From contig JAKOGI010002249.1 in the NCBI GenBank assembly GCA_029747015.1, positions 1 to 64,000 on the forward strand: a stretch of 64,000 nucleotides of DNA, written 5' to 3'. The notes beneath the pieces are model-generated. The model did no database searches and had not been told where the DNA came from. It worked only from the letters and a program-made list of their open reading frames with translations. Origin of the DNA: Carnegiea gigantea (Eukaryota; Streptophyta; Magnoliopsida; Caryophyllales; Cactaceae). Position numbers and translations under genes: made by a program. The number at the start of each line of letters is the position of its first letter. The first letter of the stretch is position 1. This document shows positions 22,389 through 34,703 of this stretch, in pieces.

Positions 22389-24110
22389 ATGATAATAATC
22401 AATGTAGCCTGCATACCACTCATTGAACCACTTTTCTTGAACATGAGAACTTATTTTTTTCTTGGATATCATAAGGACATTTAAGGTAAATAACTTGTAA
22501 CTCTAGAAGGAAAAATCTTTGGGCTATTAGGTAGGTAGAAGATAGTAGACCAAAGCATGATCTACTTTTTGTATGGAATTCCAAATTATCAATAAGGACT
22601 TTACTAGAAGGAGTAATCTGTTCTAGTAGTAATGGCATCTCATTATGGATTTTCTCCTTTTCTGACAAGAGTTCTACTTTGATGATTACCATTGGTGAGT
22701 TCTTGAGTTGAACTATCTGCCAGAGAGTTCTTTGACCCCTATAGATGTTTAATAGAGAAGAAAAATTAGTTAAGTCATAATTGTCAACATAGGAGTCACC
22801 CGTGCACTTACATATTTGATAAATTCTTTTTCATGAAACTAAGCATTCATTTGCAATCTGTTCGAATAAGAAAATGTTTTGGGGTTAAAAAGATTAAGAG
22901 CTTTTCAATTCTCCTATGATTGCAAGTATTTCTTTTTCGATCATGGGAGAGTTGCATTGTGTCTTATTAAAGCTTCCACTGTAATATTTATAGAGTTTTT
23001 CTCCTTCTTTATTTTGAGTACTGCACTCCAGTGCTCATTGCTGGCATCTATCTTAAAAACTAAATCATCTCCTTCATTAGGCAAATTAAGAAAAGGAAGA
23101 TTTTTACACATCTTTTTGAAATTTTGAACAATCTTTGTATCATTAGTGGTCCATGTCCAACTTACTTATTTCTTGAGTTTCTGCAGCAATGGTTTTCTTA
23201 GTTTAGCTAAATCTTTAATGAAATATGAAGCATAAGTAAGTCATCCAAGAAACCTTTCTAGCGATTTCCTATCTTCAATCTTTTCAGGAAAATTCTCTAT
23301 TTTTCCAGAATATGCTTTTGTAAGATGATTTATGATTTCTCCAACTTTTACCTCTAAGCCTAAGAACTCAATGTCTTGTTCAGAGTAGATGCATTTGGTT
23401 TTACCAAGTATGATACTAATGATCAATTCATCTTTAGGTGATAGCTAAGATATCATTTTTGCGGTGCGCTATGGTTTTGGAAAAGACAAGGATATCATCA
23501 GTGTTAAACTACACAACAATGATTAAGGCCTTTAAAGATATTATATATTCTTCTTTGGAATATTTGAGGTGCATTTTCAAGACCAAATGGCATTACTATC
23601 ACGTCATAATGTCTTTGTGAGGAATACTTTTCTCATCTATTTTTATCTACAACTAACCGCTTTTGCAGTCCATTTTTGAGAACCAAGATGAGCCTTGAAT
23701 TCTGTTGAAAAGGACTGTTTTGCTAGAAATGTAATAACCATCAAAGATAGTATTATCATTAAGTTCTTTGTAATTGATTATCATTCTCGCTTTTTCTCTT
23801 TTTTCGTCTGCATGATTTCTTACCATGAAACCAGAGGTGGTGTGAAGACTCTTGTTACTTCTTATTAATCCTTTATCCAGAAGTTCTTTAACTTGTTTAT
23901 CAAATTCTTGGATATCTTGGTGCGTATACACCATTTGCTTGACTCGAATAATAGCATTGGGATTTAACAAAGTAATTTTTGCAAATGTCTTTTCTTTTTC
24001 CCAGAATTTAAGTGGGTTATTAGAGTAGAGTCCTTTACATAATTACTCTTGTTGTTCAACAATCTGCTCTTTAATAGATAACCCAAGTAGTGAGATTGTC
24101 AATGCTATCT
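22389..24110 (-). pseudogene. EPRV reverse transcriptase / RNase H region, broken
   Basis: The 23,970-23,653 piece (105 aa) carries RT signatures: KELLDKGLIRSNKS, RMIINYKELN and SWFSKMDCKSG. The block at 23,426-23,241 contains IEFLGLEV and RKSLERFLG, typical of the RT connection. The RNase H part would be 23,200-22,700, heavily shifted; 22,692-22,420 is a further open piece. Stops and frameshifts lie between every block, including the expected active-site strand near 23,500. The family makes viral DNA from pregenomic RNA in the cytoplasm; this copy cannot. Confidence 0.72.
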
Positions 24111-24119
24111 CATGTTGTG

Positions 24120-24840
24120 CAGACATTATCTTTTCACCACGATAGCTGTGTGTAAATTCAATTTTCTAATGAGTGTAAGGGTTGCTTAATTTTTCAATAG
24201 AAACTGAGTGACCATTAATTGTAAATATTATTTGATTAATGGTCTGTGTACATGGAGAATATAATCTCTGAAAATTATTTCCAATAATCATGTCATGAGA
24301 GGGTTGATCAGTAGCCCATAAAACTGATATAATGCACTAAACTCCTCCTAATTCTATGGATAACCCTTCTGTGGCTTCTTTGTGACTCATAATGCTATTA
24401 TCAGCTATCTTCACTTATAAAGGATTTTTAGCTCTTTCCCACATAAACTCTAGAAATAATGATCTTTTTTCAAAGCATACAGAACAACCACTAGCTATGT
24501 AGGCATATAACTCATATTTATTATATCCATCTAAGCATGCGTTTGTTAGAATATAGATGATATTAGGATTTGTAATGGTGACTTCATTGCATATCTCCAT
24601 AGTCATATTTTTGACTAATTCATCCTCATAAATTGGCTTACTAACAGTTCTTATTCTGTACCTAATGACCTTTCTATCTAGACTTAGACTTCGGTCTATG
24701 CTGGGTCTTGCAGATTCAAAACTCATTCTACTCTTTTTACTAGTCATACTAACTGTATCATCTTCCTTAAGTTCTTCTTTAGTTGATGAAGATCCTTCTC
24801 TCACTTTCGTAGGAATCACGGTTGCACTTAGCATGTGCAA
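24120..24840 (-). pseudogene. EPRV aspartic protease region
   Basis: The open piece 24,840-24,415 (141 aa) starts with a Ser/Lys-rich linker and contains YIASGCSVCFEKRSLF, in the position of the D-[ST]-G-type protease strand of caulimovirids, with Ala where the catalytic Asp would be expected. After a stop near 24,414, further protease-like text continues to about 24,120 and then leads to the RT. In active relatives it processes the capsid-polymerase polyprotein. Confidence 0.6.
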
Positions 24841-26827
24841 ACAACCTTTTAAACTTCTAGGTTACCCCTAGTGGACGAGGAATGTTTTGTGAGGGTTCGC
24901 AGAAGATGTACTCACAAAATCTATAAAAGAAATAAACTGTAAATCATTTTGGTTTCTTTTTTAAAACTTATATGTACTACACTCGGGAAAATACATACAC
25001 ATTCTAATTAATCACATCACTTAAGCAACCAAAGCACTAGGCCAATTATAACTGCAATGTACACATCAAGAAACCTTTAATCCCATTGATGACATCTATA
25101 CACAATATTTCACCCCACTTAGAAATTTTGTACAAGTATGACTAGTAGAACCTCACATTAGGGAAACGTAGAACACCCCACTCATGTGTTTAAAATATAA
25201 TAAAGTTCACTAAACTCTCTTCCAATCAAACAAACGACCATAAGCTTGTTAAGATTCTCAATTTTCCACTACTAAAATGCAATATGCAAGACAATAATTA
25301 AGAGGACTTTTCGAGGATCGTAATGGGGCCAAAGGTTAAGGGTAAGCGAGGGACAAATGATTTGGGGAAATGAGGAGCTAAAAGCCAAGCCAATAGGCAA
25401 CCATCACTTACACTAACTACAATGAGCACACACTCTCCCAAAACACAAAATAAGAACACACACCAATTAAATTGACCATTGAAAATGAGTGTACAAGGAT
25501 ACACCCATGACACTCGCATTCACAACTCTTTTTCAATTTTTGAGATTTTTTTTCCAACCTTTTTTTCTTCAACATTTTCTTTCATAGGAAACTTTTTTTC
25601 GCATTTGAACTTTTTCCTCTTTTGTCTTTTTTTTCTATTTTTTTTTCAAGAAGAAAATGAATAAATGGCATGAACAAGAATAGTACAACCCAATTTCTAA
25701 ATGATCACCATAATACATCCCCTCATATACCAAAATCAACTATCAAATTCATAAAATACCCAAAAGTTACCCTCCAAATAATAAAGTGTTGCCTCATTTG
25801 CCTTGGCTTAGGCAGGAAAATGTGTTTAGGCCATGGCTAAAATAATGGGTTCACAACAAAAAGGTCAAGGCTCAAAAGTGCTAACAAAAGGTAAAACATT
25901 CAAAATTGGGTGGCAATTTGGCTATGTGGTCTACACAAACAAATGTACGCCTCTATCATATTAGCATAATGCACATGCTAAATGTAATTTCAAAGAAAAT
26001 CAAAGCAAGTTCTAGAGATGTAATAATAGAATAGACACACATGAAAGAACGATGTGAGACTAAAAATAATGAATTAGTCTATAAGGTTTAAAATCTCATG
26101 GGTTGGCTACCATAGTCAAGCTTGCTTAGATATAATATCAGGGGTTAGGATCGTATACAAACATCAAACTTTAGGACTAAGTTCTACCGATGCATACAAC
26201 ATCTATACACAACCTAATACTCAAGTACAAGAGAATTTAGCCAATCAAAATCGCACATATATTCCCCAAAAAACAAAAAAAATATCATTTTGGATTTTTC
26301 AAATTTTTTTCAATTTTTTTTTCATTTTCCCAAAGTTTCAAAGTTTCCCCATCCCCACGCCTAAATCTCACAATATCCTCATTGGGAGTGAAAAGAAATA
26401 TAGAAACCCAAAATAAGAATGCATATACAAAAGAAAACATGACTCAAAAAGAAATAAAAATGAAAAGACTCTAAACTCAAAAAGAAAATAATACAAATAA
26501 AACAAAGCAACAAATATATACAAAAAAAAACAAAATAAAAAGAGAAATAAAAAGGAACACTTATACCAGGTCAGGTGTAGAAGTACACCTAGACTACAGC
26601 CTCCAGAAATTTGCTGAAATAAAGGTCGATGGAGCATCAGTCACTCCATTTCAAATTGAATTGCTCCTCAAATCAAATCCCATTAGAGCACAAAGTAGCC
26701 TATCAAATAGGCAAGAACAACTCCTTATAAGAATACAACAATAGGAAGTAAAGAGTTGATGCCAACAAGAGTACATCCACTATGTTAATGCAACACAAGT
26801 AAGGGCCCACTTCAACTTATTAAATTT

Positions 26828-27760
26828 CTAGGCCCAAAAATCAAACAGGCAGATGTATTTAAAGTTAGCTAGTATGTGGGTCATTAGCTTAGAAACTACA
26901 TCATCGTGAACGAAAGGTCTAGGAAAAACAGTAGGTGTAAAATCCACAAGTCCTTTAATTTCAATATATGTAAGAGTCTGGTCCAAAGCAAAAGTCATAG
27001 GCACAAAAGTCTCAGACTCTACAAATTCAAACTTGCGAGGTTCAAGGAGGAGAGCAGCAACGACGGGGTCAAAATTGAAGGATTCATATTCAACATCAAA
27101 ACCCTCATCAAGACTTTTATTGATATTAAACCCATATGAAAAAGATTCATTTCCACAAAAAAGAATATCATCACCATATTTCAAATTATTGGGTTCAACT
27201 TCCTCCTCATAAGACTCCTGGAATCAAATAGCTTCTGGCTCATCATGGTGCTTAACTTCATATGTGATGCTCATATTTAACTCACTAAGATTCTCAAGGT
27301 CTGCACCCTCCTAAAAATCACAAAAGTCATTCAAAGTGGTTGGTGGGTTGGCAGAAACTAGGACATTTACAATACCATCCTTATGTAATCTAATGTGGGA
27401 TGCAAGGTTAGGTGACAGAGACATATGGAGGTCAGTCTCTTATTCTAGGCTAGGAAAAGGCATACCATCATGTAAACTAGACCTAGATTGATAAGAGGGT
27501 TCAAAGTTATCATAAAAACTAACTTTAGGTTTAGGAGATCCTGAACGAGAGTCAGGTTCACTATAATTCTCCCTACTTTGATTAAAACATTGAGAATATT
27601 TAGCAATTCTCACTTTTATAGTCTCTATCATTTTATCAGTCAATTCATTTATCTTCTTTTCAACAGTTGCACATGTAGCATCCACATAATCATGATATAG
27701 ACAATTACAAGTATCATGATAAGAAAGCTCACAATATTCACATTTTCAAAGAAATCTCAT
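26828..27760 (-). pseudogene. Gag-side ORF fragments of the pol-less element
   Basis: Open pieces at 27,685-27,440 (81 aa; KKINELTDKMIETIKVRIAK, then acidic/Ser-rich) and 27,184-26,828 (118 aa; Phe/Asp/Glu-rich, TYIEIKGLVDFTPTVFPRPF) lie downstream of the primer-binding site on the same strand. Between them the frame is broken by stops. Such proteins are common in plant Gypsy-related elements lacking pol; I recognise the style, not a named domain. Confidence 0.4.
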
Positions 27761-28981
27761 ACGTCATCTTGAGTTCCGGTTAACAATCTTAGTAAAGCTC
27801 TCGGGCACATAGACTCTATATAACCTCTAGATTCAACATTTAGACCCATAGTAATGACCTCAAAAATTTACCATTTCGAAAAATATTGATTTAATTGAGC
27901 ACGATAACATTAAGTCTCGATAAATAAATCCAAACTCAAATTGTGGGAAATTAAAAACTGGCATTCTTGAAACCCCTTTTTTTTTTTCAATTTAAAGAAT
28001 TTTTCAATTTTTTTTGGATTTTCAAAACTTTTTTCTTTTTTTAAGATTTTTTTAAAGGAAAGAAAATGTCTCTAGGACACTAATTACAAACTAATGACTA
28101 AGACTTAAATAATTAAGTTAACCACATAAAATAAACTAACAAAAATAAAACTACATTACCAAAAGAAAAGAATGACCAAAAAGATTTAAACAAAAAAAAT
28201 GACCTAATACAAAAAATAGAAAATAAGCACGAACACAAAGCACGAGCATCATTTCTAATGATTTCTTTTGTGACACATAAAAACAAAGAACATAAAATAA
28301 CTAAACCTTAAAAAAAATAGAAATTGAAAACACAACGTAAACGAAACCAAAATATAGAAAATTAACTAAAACCTAAACAAGTAAAAAATAAAAATACAAT
28401 TAAAATAGAAAATAAAACTCCCAAAATTATAACTCTATACACAATAAATTCAACATAATCACAAGGAACATGACTATATTTTTTTCCAAATATTTTCTGT
28501 CCCCGGACAGTGCAGAGAATTCCAAAAAGTTTATTAGTTCCAAAATTCACAGAAATATTCAAACAGTCCCAAAATTCCCAGAAAAATTCAACAAACTCTA
28601 AAACATATTCTGAATCCACAGTAAATATCAGTATAGCAAAAATCACACCAGAAATGCTCCAGAAACTTCAAACAGAATCTGAAACTATGGAAAAATCTAC
28701 ACTGTATTGTTTTTGTTTTCCGGATCAATTCTGCCTTTGTGCTGCACATAAACCAAATTTGTTAGTATTATTTTTTCAGCAGTAAATAACCTCTAAAAAT
28801 AAAACTAATCTCAATAAAAATCAAAATACTAACTAAAATTAAAAAAATCTAAACTAAATTACTAAAACTAAATACGACTCAAACTAAACCAAAAATCACA
28901 ATTTTAAAACTAAAACGACAACGGCTCAAACGAGTCGAATAACCAAACTGCGACTTGAGGCAACCAAATTTCACAAATCCA

Positions 28982-28999
28982 TCCCCAGCAACGATACCA
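28982..28999 (-). other. Primer-binding site resembling tRNA-Asp
   Basis: Minus strand reads TGGTATCGTTGCTGGGGA. The canonical plant site for tRNA-Asp is TGGCGCCGTTGCCGGGGA, so 15 of 18 bases agree and the three differences are C-to-T or G-to-A. It directly follows AATTTACA plus a nine-base spacer, as at an LTR/PBS junction. Confidence 0.6.
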
Positions 29000-29934
29000 A
29001 AAACTTATTGTAAATTCTGCAAGTATACGGCTTATCATCGTAGCGTTTATAGATGTCGTCCTCAGGTATGGGTCAAAATTGGGTTGCTAAAATTGCTAAA
29101 CTAATACACAATTACAAATTGAGAATTGATTCAACTTATTCAATTAACTAACCTTATGCCAAATGCATTCAACTCCAAACTAGAACAAAATCCAAAATTC
29201 TATTTGCAATTGTTGGGTAGGGAGTTGAGATCACCAACATCGTGAGTCCCAAATCGTGACAAATAAGGAACTTGGATCAGAATTTTAACATGAGAGCTTG
29301 CAAAATTCAACATAATACTCGAAATTACAAACAAAACTCATAATCTACTTGCACTATTTTGAGGACTCAACACAAATTCTTAAAACTAGGAAAATAAACA
29401 CAACCCAGAATGAAAACTAAAGAAACTCCCACTGTTTCTTGCTACTTTATGCCCCTCTTATCCCCCAAAACCCAACTCTCCCTCAACCCTTCATTGTCCC
29501 ATATCATTCTCCCAATAAAAGCTTGAAACTAATTGATGGTGACAGAGAGCAACAGACGAAGTTAATGAATTAATGGGAATGATGAAAGAAGAGAGAGAAT
29601 CTACAGTTGTGGTTATGACAAATGCATGGTTGAAGAGGAAGAGGGAGTAAGGACAATAGGGGCTTCGGGCTAGGTTGGAGGGCTAGATTGGGCACACAAA
29701 CGGGCCTCGCAGACTAGGCCTGCTTTGCTTGCTTTGCTCCTTTCTGGCTTGATCCAAAGCTTCTCTTAAGCATTATTTATTATTTTTCCCAAGTTTTTAC
29801 AATTCCTACAAAATGAACAAAACATTATTAAAAATCTAATTAACCAATTTATTTGGAGCAATTTTTAGATAATAAAAAAATATAAAATATTATAATTTAT
29901 GGTTGAACAATCATTGACCTATTTTCTTAGATAA

Positions 29935-31012
29935 GAGATTCTCGAACCAAGGGTATCAATGACATCTGCTCGTTCAAGCCATATAATGTATTTTTCGTTA
30001 ATTATGGATTTATATGATATAGCAATTTATCATAAAACATACCAAGATTGATTTCATTATGCCCAATTTTGTAATAATATTGACTAAATTCAGCAATATA
30101 ATTTTTCAGATATCTCGTATCCCATAATTCTATATTATTAATCTTTCTCTGTCATTCTCTCGCCTATTCTTCAGAGTCAAGTTTAACTCTGATAAATTCA
30201 GTTTCAATTTTCTTGCATAGATTATTAAACTGTAGCTTGCATCTCCATCATTCTTGATCTATTTTTACTATCTTATCATACCAGCTAACTACAGTGCCAG
30301 AAAAACTATGTTCGACGAAATTTAGAAAATTTGCACCAGTCCATACAGTGTTCAGGTTTAAGATACTATTCATGCCTCTTTTTCAATGTTCAAATATTTC
30401 TTCTCTATTTTGAGCTCTATCTATATTTAATATATATCCAATCTGACTAATTGGGGTAAGGTCAACTTCTTCAAAGGTTGTTGTTTTCCTTGGGATGAAC
30501 CCGAAGGAAAAATGGTTGTTTGTCCTGCTAGAACGTACGTAAGTCTTATAAAATGAGTACGTCTTCTAGAAGGCTCACTAAATTTTCAGGTTTAGGAACA
30601 ACATTGTTAACCAGATTGGTCTCTATCTCACCTAAGTCGAATTCATCTCCAATTTCCTTAATCTCATCTTCAACAGCCATTTTATCATATTTTTTATCCA
30701 ATTTTCTTCTATTTTCTTCTAAAGGTATCGCATTTGATTCTCTAGTTTAATAAGGTTCATCTATTGATGTATTTTTTCTTCTATTAAGATATTATTAGTC
30801 GCTTTATTATCATCAGATAATACATCATATTTGTCACTAATTGCACTCATGATTTTGTTTGATTCTTCTAGGTTTTGTTCTTTCTCGAACATATTCTGTA
30901 GTTCTTCAAGAGTATAATGCTTATACTTCATCTTCTTCTTCTTTTTCAGCCTTTTCAGTCGATTTTTCATCTGATTTTTTTCTACTTCTTTTTGTATTTT
31001 TATATCATGCAA
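29935..31012 (-). pseudogene. EPRV coat-protein-like and N-terminal fragments
   Basis: The piece 31,012-30,761 (83 aa) is very Lys-rich (KNRLKRLKKKKKMKYKH) with a coiled-coil tail. From about 30,500 to 29,935 the minus strand gives broken coat-protein-like text, interrupted by several stops, ending where the pol-less block begins. Assignment to the virus rests on strand, order and the style of the text. No CCHC finger was found on this side of the insertion. Confidence 0.5.
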
Positions 31013-31100
31013 AGAAAATTGAATTTTATTTTTTAGGTTTTGGAAATGATATTTATGCTGAAATAGAGTACGACTACTGGAAGTAGCTTTTCCGCTATGC

Positions 31101-32372
31101 CTTCTTTTGTTAACTAGAGAAAGATGAATTACGGATATTTGCTTCTTAAGTTCTTTGACTTTGGCGGATCAACTAGTTTAGGCAATTTAAGTAGGTGGCT
31201 GAGGTATTGTTGATTTTGGTGGATCTCTGTTGTTGGTGTGAAGAGACTAACCCGAACTAAGCATAAGAATAGCAGGAAAGAAAGAAAGAAATGAACCTTA
31301 GCTCCAAAAGCATGTCCCTTTAGATAAGTTAACTTCCAAAATAAATGTTTTAGTTGAATTTACTTGTGTTCAAGAGGTGTTGAAAGATCATGGAATATGT
31401 TGGACTATTTAAGGATCTATTTGCAAACTGGATCTATTTGCAAACTAACATGTGCTTAACATTTAAGTGGTTGGTTATGTGGAAAATAGTTGATGAAATA
31501 TATACGTATCTTGCTACAAGACACTCTTAAATGTCTTGTCATAACTCAAATTAATATATTTTATGATTTAAAAACACCAAATTTTTATTAATTAAGACAT
31601 ATTATGAGTTATAAAGATTTAATATTCGTTAGTCGCAACAACAAATACAAATTGAGACCCTAACCAGACCAACTCTATCCGTGAAGCATATCATATATGT
31701 AATTTTATAAAGGTGAAAGATTATGTATCCTTCCACTATTCAATCATATCATTTTTTTCTAATTTAATATGTGATAAGATATATTTTAAGTGAAAAAAGA
31801 ACTTAAAAAGTATCTTGTAGCATGATACTTATCATTTTACTTTCTTGAATATCTTAATTAATTAAATAACTGTTTATGATATTTGAACTGTTAGGCATCT
31901 TACATATTGAAGTTGTACGAAGAAGCTTGACAAAAATTACAATTCAAGCGAATATGTACTTTTTTAAGAGAAAAGCCACGGCAATGCTTCCAAGTTTCAC
32001 ATAATAATCACACCATGCCTGGTCCAAGAGATTTTACTAAGCTAGGTAATTGAGAGTAGCAGATAAAAAGCAGTCAGCTAATGTCCCTAATTTCTCGCGT
32101 TGTGATAAGAACTATAAGATTGATAATATATTTAAGTTATAAAAGAAAAATATTGCTAAAGTATGAGACCCACCTTGTTGATCCATTCAAAGATTGGAAA
32201 ACAAAAATGAGAAGAACAATTGATGAAGGGTGTAGAGTCTTCCAAAGAAATTGGAAATTAAAATTTGATAGTTGCCCTGAAAGGTCATTACATTAAAGAG
32301 GTATATTATTAGTGGTGCATAGAGGCCAATACAAATAAATTCTTGTGCGTACAGAGATCAAACCAAATAAGA
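31101..32372. other. AT-rich intergenic DNA, no gene
   Basis: No domain-bearing frame, terminal repeat or array was seen. A GAAAGAAAGAAAGAAAT run lies at about 31,276-31,292. A 71-codon plus-strand frame (32,081-32,296) shows no recognisable feature. Confidence 0.4.
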
Positions 32373-32380
32373 CATAAGGG

Positions 32381-33208
32381 GTATTTGCTAACATAGCTGT
32401 TTGGGGAAAAAAAGAGCTGTTTGACTAAGTCAAACAGCTAAAAAGGTGTTTGGTAAATAGCTGTTTGCAAGAGCTATTTTGCCCCAAACAGCCCTTTTTC
32501 AAACAACTATTTCCATTAACCTTTTGGGAATAGCTGTTTGTAAAAATTACAATATTCCCCAAAAGTTTAATAAAATTACATGCATGCCATTAATGAACTC
32601 TATTCCTAATTTTTCACCTTGCCTAAATCTTAAACAACTTTTACCTCTAATTTCTTTTACTCGACCTCCTCACCTTCATTTCCACGCTCCTTATTGTTAT
32701 TAATAAACTCTATTTCTAGTTTTCTTTTGCATCAATGAAGATTAAATTATTTAAAATCCATACATATTTCAATTCATGACAAAAATATAGATGTAGGTTC
32801 ATATTAATTTCAATTCATAAAAAAAATAAGCATCTCTAAAAATAACAAAGGGTATAAGATGTAGGCATTATATAAGTAAGTAAACATTGAAAACAAAAGA
32901 AAATAAGTAATGAACACAAATTATTTAAATTAATAAAAAATAAAGTTCCAAAGATGAAGCTAATTTGTACATATGACATCTATTAATTTTTTAAAAATAA
33001 AATAAGATGATTAACAGATAAAAACTTATTCAATTGAAAAGTATTTTGTAGAATACCAAACATATATTTTAAAAACAGTAATTTTACCAAATACTTTTTT
33101 CTAGAAATAACTAATTTAAACAGCTAATGTAAACAGCTAATCCAAAACGCTAACAGCTAATACAAACAACTAACAGCTAACAACCAACAGTTGATTGCCA
33201 AACAGGGC
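32381..33208. mobile_element. hAT-like MITE, ~828 bp
   Basis: Imperfect inverted ends: GTATTTGCTAACATAGCTG (left) and GCCCTGTTTGGCAATCAACTG (right, reverse complement). The flanks CATAAGGG (32,373-32,380) and CATAAAGA (33,209-33,216) agree at 6 of 8. Left subterminal AGCTGTTTG and right subterminal AAACAGCTAA words are repeated many times, as in hAT MITEs. The middle is AT-rich and non-coding. The exact end may shift by a few bases. Confidence 0.6.
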
Positions 33209-34357
33209 CATAAAGAAAGGACAATGTAACACCCCCGACCTCAGGCGGGTCGTGTTACACGCCACAGCCTTCCCCTGGGGAAAGACTGTTAAGGCAACTT
33301 GCTTAAACCTATTTGAAACATAACATAAGAGAGGCTCAAAGTTTAAAACTTAAGCCACTATAACCTAATTGGGCCTTGAGTTTAACTCTAGGGCTAGAAA
33401 TGCTAGAATTTTCTTACTTTCTGGGGCAAAACGGGCAGAATCTCCCCTGAAAACTGACCATTTTCCCAGGCCTAAGCCTTACATTACATCCCTGCAATAC
33501 ATAAAGGTACTAATTAACATCAACAACTCCACAGCTACACGCCGGAGTCCACAACTCTACGGGCCACACGCCCGGAGCACACGGAGCTTTCTACTTTTCA
33601 TAAACTTTACCAGAAGATAAATAATTATATAACCTTACAAACATAATCAATATTACATATTCACGTCACAATCAAACCAAGCAAGTCCACCCTTGTTGCA
33701 CTCCACGCATCAGTCACATACCTGTAGATCTAGGGAAAAGGGGGGAAAGTAATGGGGATGAGCAACCACCGCTCAGTGAGTAAACCCTCTCTCCCAAAAC
33801 ACACTTAAAATACATATTAACTTACGCAAGCCTTTCGTAATTCATTTTAGTTGAAGAGCTTTCACATAATACATCATATTCGAACCATAAACCGAGTGAA
33901 GGAATAATCATACCAAAAGACTTAACTTTTAGAAGAAACCATAATGCGTTGACTTAACATAATAAAGTTACGCAAACCCGGAAACATAGCATAAAAGGGG
34001 TTTTACGCATAAGTTTCACTTACCGAAAATCATATATAGTAACATAATCACATAAATGAGGAGACTAGACTCTTAGAGGTACTTTGTTACTGCATTCCGA
34101 GTCGGCCAAACTCGAGGGGCAACATACGCCTATCCGGACAGACATCATACTATGCTGAGACATAATTTTCATACTTAGACTTCAGGCGGGAATCAAACCA
34201 CCATCCCTGAATCTATCATAACGTAACATATGTGATGCCAGGCGGGAACTAAGCCACCATTCCTGGGTCTCAGACTTAAACTTAAAGTTTCTAGAGTAGC
34301 TCCTCCACGTACACATAGACATAAACATAACCATACGTTCACATACATACTCATACT

Positions 34358-34640
34358 GATTCATATATAGGTCTTAGGAACTTATGAAATTCATATACAT
34401 ACATACTTAGTAGATAAACATGCTTATACGTATTCATATATAGGTTTTATGAACTTAAAACATAAAAACATAAGACACATACAAACTTCGTAGACAAACA
34501 TACTTATACGTATTCATATATAAGTTTTATGAACTTAAAACATGAAAACATAATACACATACATACTTCGTAGGCAAACATACTTATACGTATTCATATA
34601 TAAGTTTTATGAACTTAAAACATAAAAACATAATTTCCTT
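34358..34640. repeat. Tandem repeat, ~80-bp unit, about 3.5 copies
   Basis: The phrase GTATTCATATATAAGTTTTA recurs at 34,430, 34,510 and 34,590 (period 80), with a degenerate earlier unit from ~34,358. Units also share CTTCGTAGACAAACATACTT. It ends ~60 bp before the Copia and lies in the Gypsy-like LTR. Confidence 0.88.
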
Positions 34641-34703
34641 ATGACTTTAACTTTAGGCAAATAACAAGAAAGGCCTCTTAAAAATATGCTGAGTATACCA
34701 ACT

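Larger units (their letters stand above)
24930..29930 (-). mobile_element. Pol-less LTR-retrotransposon block (LARD-like) inserted in the EPRV
   Basis: This AT-rich 5-kb block separates the EPRV protease part from its coat-protein-like part. Its minus strand carries a tRNA-Asp-like primer-binding site (28,999-28,982) preceded by LTR-like sequence ending TTTACA, and gag-side open pieces (27,760-26,828), but no RT, integrase or protease. Poly-T/poly-A tracts are frequent (25,540-25,660; 26,290-26,340; 27,975-28,060). The 5' LTR would be about 29,010-29,913. I could not recognise a matching second LTR near 24,930 and found no target duplication, so ends are approximate and an older rearrangement is possible. 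Confidence 0.5.
16300..31100 (-). mobile_element. Endogenous pararetrovirus (Caulimoviridae-type) relic, split by three insertions
   Basis: Minus-strand fragments appear in caulimovirid order: an N-terminal/coat-protein-like part (31,012-29,935), an aspartic-protease region (24,840-24,120), reverse transcriptase and probable RNase H (23,970-22,700), a downstream coding part (22,692-22,389 continuing at 18,092-18,029 and 17,285-16,551), then a TATA-type promoter (16,385-16,371). No LTRs flank it. The reading frame on the two sides of the hAT element and of the hAT MITE is continuous once each insertion and one target copy are disregarded, which shows these landed in a pre-existing viral insert. 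Numerous stops and frameshifts remain, and no clear movement-protein region was recognised. The genus (petuvirus- or florendovirus-like are candidates) is not resolved. Confidence 0.75.

Noticed and set aside
25479..26637. Possible membrane proteins from Phe/Leu-rich frames
   Set aside because: They result from poly-T and poly-A tracts, lack conserved features and overlap each other on opposite strands.
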